64,000 bases of DNA from Bog-473 sp963717455. Lineage in GTDB: Bacteria > Actinomycetota > Acidimicrobiia > Acidimicrobiales > RAAP-2. The notes beneath the pieces are model-generated. The model did not search any database. It was not told where the DNA came from and saw only the letters and a program-made list of their open reading frames with translations. Both the position numbers and the translations under genes were made by a program. The stretch is from positions 3,224,001 to 3,288,000 of the forward strand of contig OY970336.1 in NCBI GenBank assembly GCA_963717455.1, read 5' to 3'. This document shows, in pieces, positions 27,293 to 36,736 of this stretch (positions are counted from its first letter, which is position 1; every line of letters begins with the position of its first letter).

Positions 27293-27652
27293 GCTGAGAC
27301 CCTGGGGGATGAGTCACGGCGGCAGGGAGCTTTTTGCCATCGTGCTCCCAGTCCACCGGGAGACCATGTCACCACCGGGAGACCACAATAGGCCCGTAAA
27401 GACACGTAAAGACACGCCGGCCCTTACGGGGGAGGCAGCGGGCAGGTTATTGACCAGCACCGAGGAGCGGGCGGCGACCACCGCTGTACTCCAGCTGTCG
27501 AGGTGCGAAAAGAGGTCCGCCGATCCGGATGCGCCTACCCGTCGATCCGGGCAGGTCAGCGAGCACCGGCTCGGCCGGCAATGCGCACCCAGATGCTCGG
27601 AGCCGAACACCCTCCGGTCATCAGGTCAGCCAAAGGTAGCTCTTTGCTCACG
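27293..27652. other. 360 bp between convergent genes
   Basis: The ATPase gene ends at 27292 and the dehydrogenase gene ends at 27653 on the other strand. No gene is seen. GTAAAGACACGTAAAGACAC at 27397 is a 10-bp tandem repeat. No clear terminator with a T-tract was found. Confidence 0.4.
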
Positions 27653-28708
27653 TCAGGATTGGCTCGGCACGACGACGGCTCGCCCTTTGAGCCGCCCTGC
27701 CTCCAGGGCCATGTAGGCATCCATCGCGGTGTCCAAGTTGAAGGTGGTGACTTCGGGACGTACCAGTCCTCGAGCACCCAAGTCGAGGACCTCGACCAGT
27801 TCGGGGCGGCTACCCCAGTAGGTGGTCTGGATCGAGACTTCGTAGGGCACTGAGAAGAACGACACTGGAAGCGTGCCCCCGGCGATGCCGACGATGGTGA
27901 GATCGCCGAGCATGCGCGTCGCGGCCGCCCCGAGGGCCAAAGTGGCTTCTGAGCCGACGAAGTCCAAGACCACGTCCGCCCCCCGGCCCCCGGTGGTGGC
28001 ACGGATCTCGTCCGCGAGATCAGGGTCGGGCGCAATCGTCATGTCGGCACCGCAGGTAGTGGCCAGGGCGAGAGCTTCGTCTCGGGTGTCCACCGCGATC
28101 ACCCGCGCCGCGGTGGTCGCCTTGATGATCTCGATGGCCAAATGCCCGAGACCTCCGACCCCTATGACGACGGCCGTCGTTCCGGGCGCAAGCTTGTGCC
28201 AGCTGCGGCGCACCGCGTGATACGGGGTGAGCCCGGCGTCGGTGAGGGGGGCCGCTGAAACGGGATCGAGACCCTCGGGGAGCGGGACGAGAAGGCGAGC
28301 CGAGGGCACGAGCATGAACTCGGCCATCCCCCCATCCAAACCGAGGCCCCCACCTCCCATGGGCACCGGAGCTGCCGTCGGGTTCTCGCAGTAGTTCTCG
28401 ATCCCGAGCCGGCAACGTGCGCAACTTCCACAACCCCAAGACCCGTACACGGCGACGGGTTGGCCCACCTCCAGGTCGGTGACGTCCGAGCCCAGCGCAT
28501 GGACCCAGCCGGCGTTCTCGTGTCCGAGCGTGAACGGGGGGCCCCAGGGCAGTAACCCCCCTTCGAATTCACGCATGAGGTGCAGGTCCGAGTGACACGC
28601 ACCCGCACCCCCGACTCGAACAACCACCTGGCCTGGGCCAGGGACGGGGTCGTCTACCTCCATCAGAACCGGGTCGGATTTCCACTCCATGAGTCGCAGC
28701 GCTCTCAT
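27653..28708 (-). CDS. Zinc-dependent alcohol dehydrogenase (MDR family)
   Basis: This 351-residue NAD-type alcohol/aldehyde dehydrogenase has catalytic zinc ligands in GACHSDLHL and GHENAGWVHALG. Four structural-zinc cysteines lie in GCGSCARCRLGIENYC, and the Rossmann motif is VVIGVGGLGHLAIEI, with an acidic residue after the second strand (IAVDTRDEA) favouring NAD. The ATG follows GGAGGAGG and overlaps the stop of the upstream gene as TGATG, so translation is coupled. It is similar in layout to Rhodococcus-type broad-range NAD alcohol dehydrogenases. It probably regenerates NAD or removes aldehydes. Confidence 0.92.
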   Translation of the reverse strand: MRALRLMEWKSDPVLMEVDDPVPGPGQVVVRVGGAGACHSDLHLMREFEGGLLPWGPPFTLGHENAGWVHALGSDVTDLEVGQPVAVYGSWGCGSCARCRLGIENYCENPTAAPVPMGGGGLGLDGGMAEFMLVPSARLLVPLPEGLDPVSAAPLTDAGLTPYHAVRRSWHKLAPGTTAVVIGVGGLGHLAIEIIKATTAARVIAVDTRDEALALATTCGADMTIAPDPDLADEIRATTGGRGADVVLDFVGSEATLALGAAATRMLGDLTIVGIAGGTLPVSFFSVPYEVSIQTTYWGSRPELVEVLDLGARGLVRPEVTTFNLDTAMDAYMALEAGRLKGRAVVVPSQS

Positions 28709-29211
28709 CAGCTTGGCCTCCTCCCAGCCCCTCCATCATCGTCGAATTGTCGTGCACGCTGAAACAGCGCTGGAAATCCTGCCGTTAGCCCGGCTCGCCA
28801 CTCCCCAAGGATTCCGCCGCCGTGTTCACGCTCATACTGGACGGCACCCGCAGCGGCTACAGCTAGCCGGAATCGCTCACGGGTATCGGATTCCCACGAT
28901 CGCGTGACCAAGACCATTTCGTCGGGATGCGGGGCTCCAGGGCAGAGCTGCGACAAGACACTGAAGAAGCGCTCTGGGTCGATTCGCTCTGGAGTGCAGA
29001 TCCCTGGCTCGTCCAGCTCACCTTCGGTGAGCGTCTTCAGGGTTGCTGCTAGAGGCGTGCCGGTGACTGCCCCCATCGTCATGCCCGGGAAGCGACTGAG
29101 CGTGGCGCCAACCTGTACGCTCTCCCCATCCCGTTGACCTTGCGCGAAGCCGAACAGTGGCCGAAAACTTGCCTGGCCCAAAGAGCCGTGACGGTTCCGG
29201 AGCTGGGGCAC
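28708..29211 (-). pseudogene. C-terminal part of a saccharopine-dehydrogenase-like protein
   Basis: The frame holds ATLSRFPGMTMGAVTGTPLA, then ATLKTLTEGELDEPGICTPE and RIDPERFFSVLSQL, the substrate-domain end of saccharopine dehydrogenase family proteins. The NAD-binding N-terminal half is missing; the window upstream holds a different gene on the other strand. The first residues (LRNRHGSLGQASFRP) look non-native. The stop overlaps the dehydrogenase start, so the pair was an operon and the 5' part was lost. The tail beyond LSQL is unusually long and polar. Confidence 0.55.
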
Positions 29212-29334
29212 CCGGCACGTTCCCCTGAGTGGACCTTTGGCCCTCCCGCCCTGGCCCGATTTGTGGCCAGACTTGAGGTGAGGGCCGATCAGGTCAGGCT
29301 GCCGCCGTCAGCCGAGTCGTAAGGAGGCGTTCGC

Positions 29335-29535
29335 GTGCAAGCTGCTGTCGGAGACAAGATCGTCGTCAGGGGCCACCACACGGGGCAGCCCGTCCGCGAG
29401 GCGGTCATCCTCATTGTCGAGGGTGAGAACGGAGGCCCTCCCTACCGCGTGCGGTGGAGCGATGACGGACACGAAGGATTCTTCTTCCCAGGATCCGATG
29501 CCGTCGTCGAGCACCACCCAGCCGAGGGGTCATGA
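29335..29535 (+). CDS. DUF1918 domain protein
   Basis: This 66-residue protein starts with GTG 6 nt after AAGGAGG. VGDKIVVRGHHTGQPVREA, then VILIVEGENGGPPYRVRWSD and DGHEGFFFPGSDAVV cover the entire DUF1918 fold, a small beta barrel resembling SH3-type domains. The family is widespread in actinobacteria, often beside stress genes; its role is unknown. A weak DosR-like TGGACCTTTGGCCC lies at 29230-29243, between this gene and the divergent fragment. Confidence 0.88.
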   Translation: MQAAVGDKIVVRGHHTGQPVREAVILIVEGENGGPPYRVRWSDDGHEGFFFPGSDAVVEHHPAEGS

Positions 29536-29777
29536 CCCACATGACCTTTGCAGGGGCAACCCAATTTCGGGCCTGCACGCCCGAGGACCACCCCGCTCGG
29601 TGATCACGCCGGGGCCAGGCTCACCGGAACACACGGCCCCAGGCCGGCGACACTGTTTGGGGGCTCCCTGTGCGACGAGAACGTGCCGAAGGCCTCTACT
29701 TCGCCGCCTTGTGCTTCTGAAGAGAATGGGAGTAGCCACACATTGGCGAATCAGGGCCCAAGAGATGGGAGGACCCT

Positions 29778-30143
29778 ATGACCAGCACAAAGACCGGCTC
29801 CGGCAGCGCTGATCGGATCATCGAGTCATTTCGTGATACCGGGAACACTGCGCTTGAATCGGTGCGGAAGTTCCTTGACACCGTAAATGGTGCTTTTCCC
29901 GACGTGGGTGCAGACAACGGTCCCCGCCAGCGGATAATCGATTCGGCGTTCAAGATGACCGAGCAGCTTGTCGGCACGTCGACCCAGCTTGCGGAGAAGA
30001 TCGTAAAGGCGAGTCAGGACGCTCGGGGAGAGCGGCGTTCGCAGGCGAAGCGGGCTCCGGCGAAGAAGGCTGCGAAGCGGGCTCCGGCGAAGAAGGCTGC
30101 GAAGCGGGCTCCGGCGAAGAAGGCTGCGAAGCGGGCCGGGTAA
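29778..30143 (+). CDS. Protein with histone-H1-like lysine/alanine tail
   Basis: This 121-residue protein starts with ATG behind GGGAGG. Residues ~1-85 are predicted helical and amphipathic (SADRIIESFRDTGNTALESV, IIDSAFKMTEQLVGTSTQLA), reminiscent of phasin or heparin-binding-haemagglutinin helices. The last 35 residues are three identical copies of KRAPAKKAA, then KRAG. Such tails bind DNA or polyanions, as in mycobacterial HupB and HBHA. It is probably a nucleoid- or granule-associated protein. It stands alone with about 240 bp of gene-free sequence on its 5' side. Confidence 0.8.
   Translation: MTSTKTGSGSADRIIESFRDTGNTALESVRKFLDTVNGAFPDVGADNGPRQRIIDSAFKMTEQLVGTSTQLAEKIVKASQDARGERRSQAKRAPAKKAAKRAPAKKAAKRAPAKKAAKRAG
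30048..30128 (+). repeat. Three perfect 27-bp tandem repeats in the H1-like tail
   Basis: Units at 30048-30074, 30075-30101 and 30102-30128 are identical at the DNA level, each beginning AAGCGGGCTCCGGCGAAG. A fourth partial unit follows before the stop. Identity at synonymous positions means recent expansion by slippage. Confidence 0.95.
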
Positions 30144-30719
30144 ATGGGCCAAAAGTTCGAAGGCGACAACCTTTACCACACAGCCGGCGACGCTCCTGTC
30201 AATTGTCAACCCTTCTTTGGGACGCGGGAGTGAAAACAGCGGACAGAACATTGATGAGTCACTCAAGGTGCGGACAAGCTCTTATGGGGTTACGCGTCCC
30301 AAGGACCATTGAGCATCTCGGGTCCCGGTTCAGCCCAGCCGACGCCGACCTCCACTATGACGTGCTCGATCGCGAGGCGCGCGGTGCAAACGTGCCAGCC
30401 TGTTTGACGTGCCGTTGCTGTTTGACGTGCCGTTGCGGGAAGCCATTGCCCAGTATGGCCGACCTCGTTCGAGCGGCGAGCCTCTCCACGTAACCTCCTT
30501 CTTCCTACCCATAATCGAAGTTTGAGATCGGCCATCCCTCGGTCAGCTCCTTCCTCCGCGAGGTGTAGGGATTGTGAATCACGATCCACTCGTCATGATG
30601 ATGCTCCTCAGCGATATCCGATGGTGGTAGACGCTGACCACTCGAGGAGCTCCTCAGCGAAAACCCGGCGGCCTCTACCTAGATTCCTGCTCCGAGCGGA
30701 ATAGCCAGGCGTGTCGTAT
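30144..30719. other. About 575 bp without a recognised gene
   Basis: Frames of 60-100 codons exist but none has family features. An exact 18-bp tandem duplication, TGTTTGACGTGCCGTTGC, lies at 30401-30418 and 30419-30436. The region contains the 3' end of the convergent acyl-ligase transcription unit. Confidence 0.4.
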
Positions 30720-33524
30720 CTACGCCAGGTCTGGCTCTCCGCACGCACGAAGGATAAAGCCGCGAGTCTCGCGCTCGAGCTGCATCGCGCCTAGCCAACC
30801 GGACTCGACCGGATGAATCGGGTCCCCGATGACGACAGTCACCGAGCCGCGGCGAAGGAACTTATGCCCCGGGCGCAGCATCGATCGTGTTCCACGGATG
30901 GCCACCGGGAGGATCGGGCAATTGGCCTCTGCAGCTGCGACAAACGCCCCGAGGTGGAACGGGCGCAGCCCGGGCGCTCGGGCCAGGCCACCTTCGGGGA
31001 AGAACACCAGCGAGTTGGTCTCGGCCAAATGGCCGAGACGGGCTGTGTCCGCGACGCCTTGGCCCGCGTCGTAGCGCTCGACGAACTCGGTGCCAATCCG
31101 CCGCAGTAGAAAACCGGCGACATGTTGGCGACCCATGACCTCGCCGGCGACGAACGCAACGCTGAGGGGCAACCATGCAGCCATGACGAGGGAATCGAGC
31201 CAACTGGCATGATTCGCGGCAACCACGAAGGTTGTGTCGGTCGGCGCGGGGATCGCACCTTGGATATGCAGTTGGGTTCCCGAGAGCCTGAGAAGGGCGC
31301 GGGTGGCGAATCGGACCACCCCGCGGCGCAGGGCACGTCCCGGCACGATTGCCACAAGCACGAGTGTCGGCAGCCCTATTGCGACGAACAGGAGCCAGAC
31401 GTACGCGGCATAGACGAGGGCGGACAGTGTTCGACGACGCCGCCGGAACCCTGGCCGCACACCGCGCCAACTGAAGCGGACCACCTGCCACCATACGGAC
31501 CGCGGATGCACACCGATGGCGCCCTTGGTGTACAGGTCGGCGCACGCCGCCCGCCGGATCTTGCCGCTCGAAGTCTTGAGGACGGTTCCCTTGGGGGCCA
31601 GGACCACTTCGTCGGGCGGAGTCCCGAGGAGATCGACGGTAGTGCCCGCGATCTGGGCGCGAAGCTCCTCTCGCACCGACTCAGCCGTCTCGGTGGTCTC
31701 GGCGATCACGACCAACCTCTCGGTCCCCGTTTCGGCTTCCTGAACGGCGAACGCGGCCACAGAGCCCTTGCGGACGCCGGGCAGCTGTCCAACGGATGTC
31801 TCGAGATCCTCGGGGTGGAGGTTTCGTCCTGCCCGAATGATGAGGTCCTTCGAGCGGCCAGTGATGAACACATCCCCGCCGGCCACATAGCCGAGGTCTC
31901 CGGTCCTGAGCCACCCGTTGTGAATGAGGGCGGCTGTGGCCTTGGAGTTTCGCTGGTAACCGGCCGTCGCCGATGGCCCACGAAACTCGATCTGACCCTC
32001 GGTGCGGTCCGGCAATTCCCGACCGGAGTCGTCGACGACTCGGATCTCGTAACCAGGTAGGGGTTGGCCGGACGCCACGATGCGGAGGGTGTCGAAGCCT
32101 TCTAGGAGGGCCGGAACAGCCTGCCCGTCCTTGCGCAAGCGCTCGGCATCGACAGCGTCGATGAGCAGCCCGCGGCCGGGAGGGGGGAACGCCAGACCGA
32201 CGGCGGCCTCTGCCAGTCCGTAGACGGGGGCGAGTGCTTCGGGGCGGAGTCCGCAACCGGCAAACCGCTGAGCGAACCGCTCCATGGTGTGTGCAACAAC
32301 GGGCTCAGCACCGTTCAACGCCATCCGCAGTGTGGACAGATCCAATGTCTGTAGCTCGGTGTCTGTGACCTTTCGCAGGCACAGCTCATACGCGAAGTTC
32401 GGTGCCGCGGTGAGCGTGCCACGGTAGGCATCGATCGCGGCGAGCCAGCGCGCTGGGCGGGCCAGGAATGCCAGGGGGGACATGATGACGACCGGCATGC
32501 CGAGGCACATGCTTCCGAGCCAAGCGCCGATCAGCCCCATGTCATGGTACAGCGGAAGCCAGCTCACAAACACGTCGCTTTGCGTGACCTCGGCCGCCTG
32601 ACCCATGGCGCGGACATTTGCCAGCACGTTGGCGTGAGAGAGAACGACGCCCTTAGGGTCGCCGGTCGAGCCCGACGTGTACTGAATGAGTGCGGTGTCG
32701 TCAGGTCTGACCCGGGGCATCGATTCGTGACCACCGGAGCGGGCCAGGTCGGTCGGGGTGCTGACTTGCCGCATGGTCTCGACGGAGGACCGCAGGAGCC
32801 GTGCCACTGCTCGTCCTTCGGGCACCGTCAAGAGCATGGTCGCCCTCGCGTTGGAGAGAATCTGCGCGTGCCGGCGCAGGTGCTCCTCAATTTGTGAAGG
32901 CCGCCCAGGCGGGTAGATGGGAACCGGTACCCCACCCGCGAGCAGTATGCCGAGAAATGCCTCGAAGTAATCGCGGCCCGTCGGCAGCATGAGCGCCACG
33001 GACTCCCCGGGGACGAGATCGGCCGCCATGAGACCCCGTGCCACCGCGTCTCCGCCGCGCTTGAGGTCAGCGTATGTGAGCGCATCGTGAGGGCCATCCT
33101 CCTCGAGGAGGTGAATGTGGACTTGGTCCGGATGACTGTCGCAGTGCCAATCAAGGACATCGAGGAGCGTCCCGGCTCCCGCGGGCATCGTTTCGGTCGG
33201 GGTCTGGGAACGGTCGTACCTCGGTAGTGGCGCGGGCGTCTTCTTCGCTGCGCCGACACCGCTCACCGCGCGGAGGATGTCCTCCGGTGTCTCGGCCGTG
33301 CTGAGGAGACTTGAGGGGAGGCTGGCCCCGAACGCGTTCTCCAGGCGGACCAGGAGCTCGCCCATGGCGAGGCTGTCAAGACCCAAATCGCGGTCAAGGT
33401 GGCTGTGCAGCGATGCCCGGGGAAGGGTGCGACGCGGGTGGAGCTCGGCAGCGAGCTCATCGACGATCCGCAGCAGCGTCGTATGTGCGTCTTCGAGTCG
33501 CTCGGTATCCACGTCAAGACTCAT
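30720..33524 (-). CDS. Fused acyl carrier protein / fatty acyl-AMP ligase / 1-acylglycerol-phosphate acyltransferase
   Basis: This 934-residue protein has three domains. Residues ~1-90 are an acyl carrier protein with the phosphopantetheine serine in DLGLDSLAMGEL. Residues ~110-690 are an adenylate-forming ligase with PVPIYPPGRPSQIEEHLRRH (typical of fatty acyl-AMP ligases), YTSGSTGDPKGVVLSHANVL near 278 and WLRTGDLGYV. Two hydrophobic stretches (~710-745) precede a PlsC domain with NHASWLDS (HX4D) near 773 and FFPEGGLARAPGLRPFHLGA. It could activate a fatty acid, load it on its own carrier and pass it to a lysophospholipid, an inverted-order analogue of E. coli Aas. It overlaps ftsH by 4 bp (ATGA). 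Confidence 0.9.
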   Translation of the reverse strand: MSLDVDTERLEDAHTTLLRIVDELAAELHPRRTLPRASLHSHLDRDLGLDSLAMGELLVRLENAFGASLPSSLLSTAETPEDILRAVSGVGAAKKTPAPLPRYDRSQTPTETMPAGAGTLLDVLDWHCDSHPDQVHIHLLEEDGPHDALTYADLKRGGDAVARGLMAADLVPGESVALMLPTGRDYFEAFLGILLAGGVPVPIYPPGRPSQIEEHLRRHAQILSNARATMLLTVPEGRAVARLLRSSVETMRQVSTPTDLARSGGHESMPRVRPDDTALIQYTSGSTGDPKGVVLSHANVLANVRAMGQAAEVTQSDVFVSWLPLYHDMGLIGAWLGSMCLGMPVVIMSPLAFLARPARWLAAIDAYRGTLTAAPNFAYELCLRKVTDTELQTLDLSTLRMALNGAEPVVAHTMERFAQRFAGCGLRPEALAPVYGLAEAAVGLAFPPPGRGLLIDAVDAERLRKDGQAVPALLEGFDTLRIVASGQPLPGYEIRVVDDSGRELPDRTEGQIEFRGPSATAGYQRNSKATAALIHNGWLRTGDLGYVAGGDVFITGRSKDLIIRAGRNLHPEDLETSVGQLPGVRKGSVAAFAVQEAETGTERLVVIAETTETAESVREELRAQIAGTTVDLLGTPPDEVVLAPKGTVLKTSSGKIRRAACADLYTKGAIGVHPRSVWWQVVRFSWRGVRPGFRRRRRTLSALVYAAYVWLLFVAIGLPTLVLVAIVPGRALRRGVVRFATRALLRLSGTQLHIQGAIPAPTDTTFVVAANHASWLDSLVMAAWLPLSVAFVAGEVMGRQHVAGFLLRRIGTEFVERYDAGQGVADTARLGHLAETNSLVFFPEGGLARAPGLRPFHLGAFVAAAEANCPILPVAIRGTRSMLRPGHKFLRRGSVTVVIGDPIHPVESGWLGAMQLERETRGFILRACGEPDLA

Positions 33525-35440
33525 GCACCGATGCTGGGAAGCCGCCTGACGACGCCGCTCTCCGCGTCGTCGACGATCCGGCAGATCTGGTCCCCGTCGA
33601 GGCTCTCCGCGGCCATCAGGGCCGTAGCCAGCGCGTCGAGCGCCTCGTGGTGCTCGCTGAGCACCTGCCGTGCCCGCTGTCCCTGCTCGTCGAGGATCCG
33701 CGAGACCTCCTCGTCGATGATGCGGGCCGTCTCGTCGGAGTAGTCACGGGTGTGAATCAGGTCCTCGCCCAGGAACACCGGCCCCCGTGGCCCCCAGGCC
33801 ATCTTGCCGATCACGTCGGACATCCCCCACTCGCGCACCATGCGCCCGGCCAGGTCCGTCGCGGCGGTGAGGTCGTCCTGGGCACCGGTCGAGGGCACGC
33901 CGAAGACCAGCTCCTCGGCGGCCCGCCCGCCCAGGCGCACCGCCAGGGCGTCGTCGAGGTACGGACGCTGCTGGAGTTGGCGCTCTTCGTCGGGCAGCTG
34001 CTGGGTGGCACCAAGCGCCATCCCGGTCGGGAGGATCGTCACCTTGTGGACGGGGTCCGCATTCGGCAGCAGGTGCGCCACCAGCGCGTGGCCCGACTCG
34101 TGGTACGCCACGATCCGCTTCTCCTCGGGGCTGAGCACGAGCGATGTGCGCTTGAGGCCGAGCAGCACGCGGTCGAGTGCCGCCTCCAAGTCGGGCTTCT
34201 CGACCTGAGCGCTGCCCCGCCGCACGGCGATCAGGGCCGCCTCGTTCACCAGGTTCTCCAGGTCGGCCCCGCTCATGCCCGGCGTCCCCTTGGCGATCGT
34301 CTCGAGGTCGGCGTCGTCGGCCATCCGCTTGCCCTTGCAGTGCACCTTCAGGATGGCCACGCGCTCGTCCAAGGTGGGCAGGGGCACCACGATCTGGCGG
34401 TCGAAGCGCCCGGCTCGGAGCAGCGCCGGATCGAGGACGTCGGGGCGGTTGGTGGCAGCCATGACGATGATGCCCTCCGCCGGCTCGAAGCCATCCATCT
34501 CCGAGAGGATCTGGTTCAGTGTCTGCTCGCGCTCGTCGTGGCCACCCCCCAGGCCGGTGCCGCGCTTGCGGCCGATGGCGTCGATCTCGTCGATGAAGAT
34601 GATGGAGGGCTTGTCCTGGCGGGCCGTCTGGAAGAGGTCCCGGACCCGCGCCGCGCCGACCCCGACGAACATCTCCATGAACTCCGAGCCGGTGATGGAG
34701 ATGAACGGCACCTCCGCCTCACCCGCGATCGCCCGGGCCACCAGAGTCTTGCCGGTGCCGGGCGGCCCGACGAGGAGCACGCCCTTGGGGATGCGCGCCC
34801 CGATCCCCTCGAAGCGCTCGGGCTTCTTCAGGAACTCCACCAGCTCGGTGATCTCCTGCTTCACGCCGTCGTAGCCGGCGATGTCCGCGAAGATCGTCGA
34901 GGGCCGCTCGGTGACGTGGACCTTGGCCCCGCTCTTCCCCCAGCTGGTGAGGCCCGCCATCTGCGCCCGGCTTCGCCTCGATATCCAGATCCAGAACACA
35001 GCGAAGAGCCCGATCAGGATCCCCCACGTGATGATGGTGGGCCAGATACTCGAGGCGGTGGAGACGTAGTTCCTCTGGACGTGGTGCTGGTTCAAGAGCG
35101 CGATGTCGGCGCCGGGCATCCCTCCGGGCGGGCCTTGTGCGGTGAAGGACTTGCCGTCTTTGAAGGTACCGTCGATCACGCCGCTGCTCTGGTTGATCTG
35201 AACGCTCTTAACGGAGTTCGCCAAGACCTTCGACAGCATGGTCGAGTAGGAGATCGACTCCGGCGAGGAGCTTGTCGTCGAGTGCGAGCTCATCAGCAGG
35301 GCGATGAACATCAGGAGGGCGCCGACCCAGAGGGCGATGAGGATCGCCCGTGACCGGTTCGAGCGACCTGGCTGCTGGGGTGAGCCGCCCTGGCCCGGAG
35401 TGTTCCAGCGCGACTGCTGCTCGGGTGGCAGGGTGCTCAT
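33521..35440 (-). CDS. ftsH: ATP-dependent zinc metalloprotease FtsH
   Basis: This membrane-anchored AAA+ protease degrades misfolded membrane and regulatory proteins. The start ATG at 35440 follows GAGG; 639 residues is the family norm, and the longer frame to 35593 lacks a ribosome site. Two transmembrane segments (~30-50 and ~132-155) flank a periplasmic domain. Walker A GPPGTGKT is near 223, Walker B IIFIDEIDAIGRKRG follows, then the second-region-of-homology arginines (ATNRPDVLDPALLRAGRFDR). The zinc site HESGHALVAH is near 445, with a third ligand Asp in the later TAATDLAGRMV. It is translationally coupled to the downstream acyl-ligase fusion. GGGACTTCTGTCAC at 35611 is a possible weak DosR-like site. 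Confidence 0.96.
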   Translation of the reverse strand: MSTLPPEQQSRWNTPGQGGSPQQPGRSNRSRAILIALWVGALLMFIALLMSSHSTTSSSPESISYSTMLSKVLANSVKSVQINQSSGVIDGTFKDGKSFTAQGPPGGMPGADIALLNQHHVQRNYVSTASSIWPTIITWGILIGLFAVFWIWISRRSRAQMAGLTSWGKSGAKVHVTERPSTIFADIAGYDGVKQEITELVEFLKKPERFEGIGARIPKGVLLVGPPGTGKTLVARAIAGEAEVPFISITGSEFMEMFVGVGAARVRDLFQTARQDKPSIIFIDEIDAIGRKRGTGLGGGHDEREQTLNQILSEMDGFEPAEGIIVMAATNRPDVLDPALLRAGRFDRQIVVPLPTLDERVAILKVHCKGKRMADDADLETIAKGTPGMSGADLENLVNEAALIAVRRGSAQVEKPDLEAALDRVLLGLKRTSLVLSPEEKRIVAYHESGHALVAHLLPNADPVHKVTILPTGMALGATQQLPDEERQLQQRPYLDDALAVRLGGRAAEELVFGVPSTGAQDDLTAATDLAGRMVREWGMSDVIGKMAWGPRGPVFLGEDLIHTRDYSDETARIIDEEVSRILDEQGQRARQVLSEHHEALDALATALMAAESLDGDQICRIVDDAESGVVRRLPSIGA

Positions 35441-35797
35441 GTCGCCTCGCTGACGACCGGGGCCGCCGGACACGGCGCTTCCCTTGGCCTTGGTGTAGTC
35501 CCGAGAGCCGGGGCTGCCACCAGGCGTCCCGTTCCGGGGACCCAGCAGCAATTGCAGTGCAGACTTGACACCCACATCTCGATCTTTGAGCACAGCCGCC
35601 CGGTGTACCAGGGACTTCTGTCACTCCCGTCGGAGGCCGGACTTCCCGGCGCAGGGTCGAAGGTCCCTGTTTCGTGTGCCCTCCGACGTCCCGCGAGAGT
35701 GTTCGCCACCAGGGATAGGGGGCTCCAAGCCCGGCCCAGCGGTCCAATGTGACCTCGGACCCTGGGCAGGTCCTCGCCTCGGCGTCAGGGTCGGACC

Positions 35798-36649
35798 ATG
35801 ACTCGACCCCAGGCGCCGTCGAGCCTCCGAGAGCGTCGTTCCACCGGCAGGACAAGGCGCACCGCTCTAGCTCCTGCGACGGTGGTGCTGGGAACGTTGC
35901 TGTTGTCCTCGTGCGCCAGCTCGTCGAGCACCTCGCGCACCGCTCCGCAGACCAGCCACCCTCCTCGGACGACGACCTCAAGCACGTCGGTCTCCACTGC
36001 GCCAGCGACGACCACGCCGGCGACCAGTTCGACGACCACCACCACGACCACACCTGCCAACCTCGGGCCGGGGGCAAGCGGGCCGGCCGTCCTAGCCCTG
36101 CAGCAGCACTTGAGCTCGCTCGGCTATTGGCTCGGCACACCCGATGGCACGTTCGGCGACACCACCGAGCAGGCGGTCTACGCGCTCCAGAAGGCTGCGG
36201 CAATCACCCGGGACGGCATCGTCGGGCCGGTGACAGAGCACGCGCTGGCCGAAGGAATCGTCCCGCATCCTCGCAGCACTTCCGGGACGGTGATCGAGGT
36301 CGATCTGGAGGATGACCTTCTGATGTTCGTCCAGAACGGCCATCTCTCCTACACCCTCAACACCTCCACGGGCGGCGGTTACGTCTATACCGAGGACGGC
36401 GTGACGGCCGTCGCCGACACTCCGGTGGGACTGTTCCACGTCTACCGCCAGGTCTTCGGCATGGTGGTGGACTCGCTCGGGCAGCTGTGGTTGCCGAAGT
36501 TCTTCGATGAGGGATTCGCGATTCATGGCGACACCGACGTGCCGCCGTACCCGGTCTCCCACGGATGTGTCAGGGTGAGCAACGAGGCGATCGAATGGAT
36601 ATGGGCGGACAACCTCGCGCCGATTGGCACTTCTGTCTGGGTCTACTGA
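35798..36649 (+). CDS. Lipoprotein L,D-transpeptidase with peptidoglycan-binding domain
   Basis: This 283-residue exported enzyme makes 3-3 or lipoprotein crosslinks in the cell wall. It begins with a basic N-region, hydrophobic ATVVLGTLLLSSC with a lipobox Cys near 39, then a Ser/Thr-rich cell-wall spacer. A PG_binding_1 repeat (VLALQQHLSSLGYWLGTPDG, TEQAVYALQKAAAITRDGIV) is followed by the YkuD domain. Its catalytic motif is GFAIHGDTDVPPYPVSHGCVR, shown here in parts: HGDTD, then SHGCVRVS with the active Cys. A hairpin follows 15 bp after the stop. Confidence 0.92.
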   Translation: MTRPQAPSSLRERRSTGRTRRTALAPATVVLGTLLLSSCASSSSTSRTAPQTSHPPRTTTSSTSVSTAPATTTPATSSTTTTTTTPANLGPGASGPAVLALQQHLSSLGYWLGTPDGTFGDTTEQAVYALQKAAAITRDGIVGPVTEHALAEGIVPHPRSTSGTVIEVDLEDDLLMFVQNGHLSYTLNTSTGGGYVYTEDGVTAVADTPVGLFHVYRQVFGMVVDSLGQLWLPKFFDEGFAIHGDTDVPPYPVSHGCVRVSNEAIEWIWADNLAPIGTSVWVY

Positions 36650-36664
36650 TTGAACGTGCCCGAT

Positions 36665-36681
36665 TGCGGGTCTTACCCGCA
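36665..36681 (+). terminator. Hairpin after the L,D-transpeptidase gene
   Basis: TGCGGGT-CTT-ACCCGCA forms a 7-bp stem with a 3-base loop 15 bp after the stop. No T-tract follows, so it is either a weak terminator or an RNA-stabilising hairpin. Confidence 0.45.
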
Positions 36682-36736
36682 GCAAGGAGATGGCTGTGGA
36701 GCTGAGCGCATATCCCATTGAGAAGCCAGAGGGTGA

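Noticed and set aside
30048..30143. Short regular repeats considered as a CRISPR array
   Set aside because: Units are directly adjacent without spacers and encode a lysine/alanine tail in frame.
33311..35353. 680-codon plus-strand frame opposite ftsH
   Set aside because: Antisense shadow of a textbook FtsH; composition is arginine/aspartate-rich without domains.
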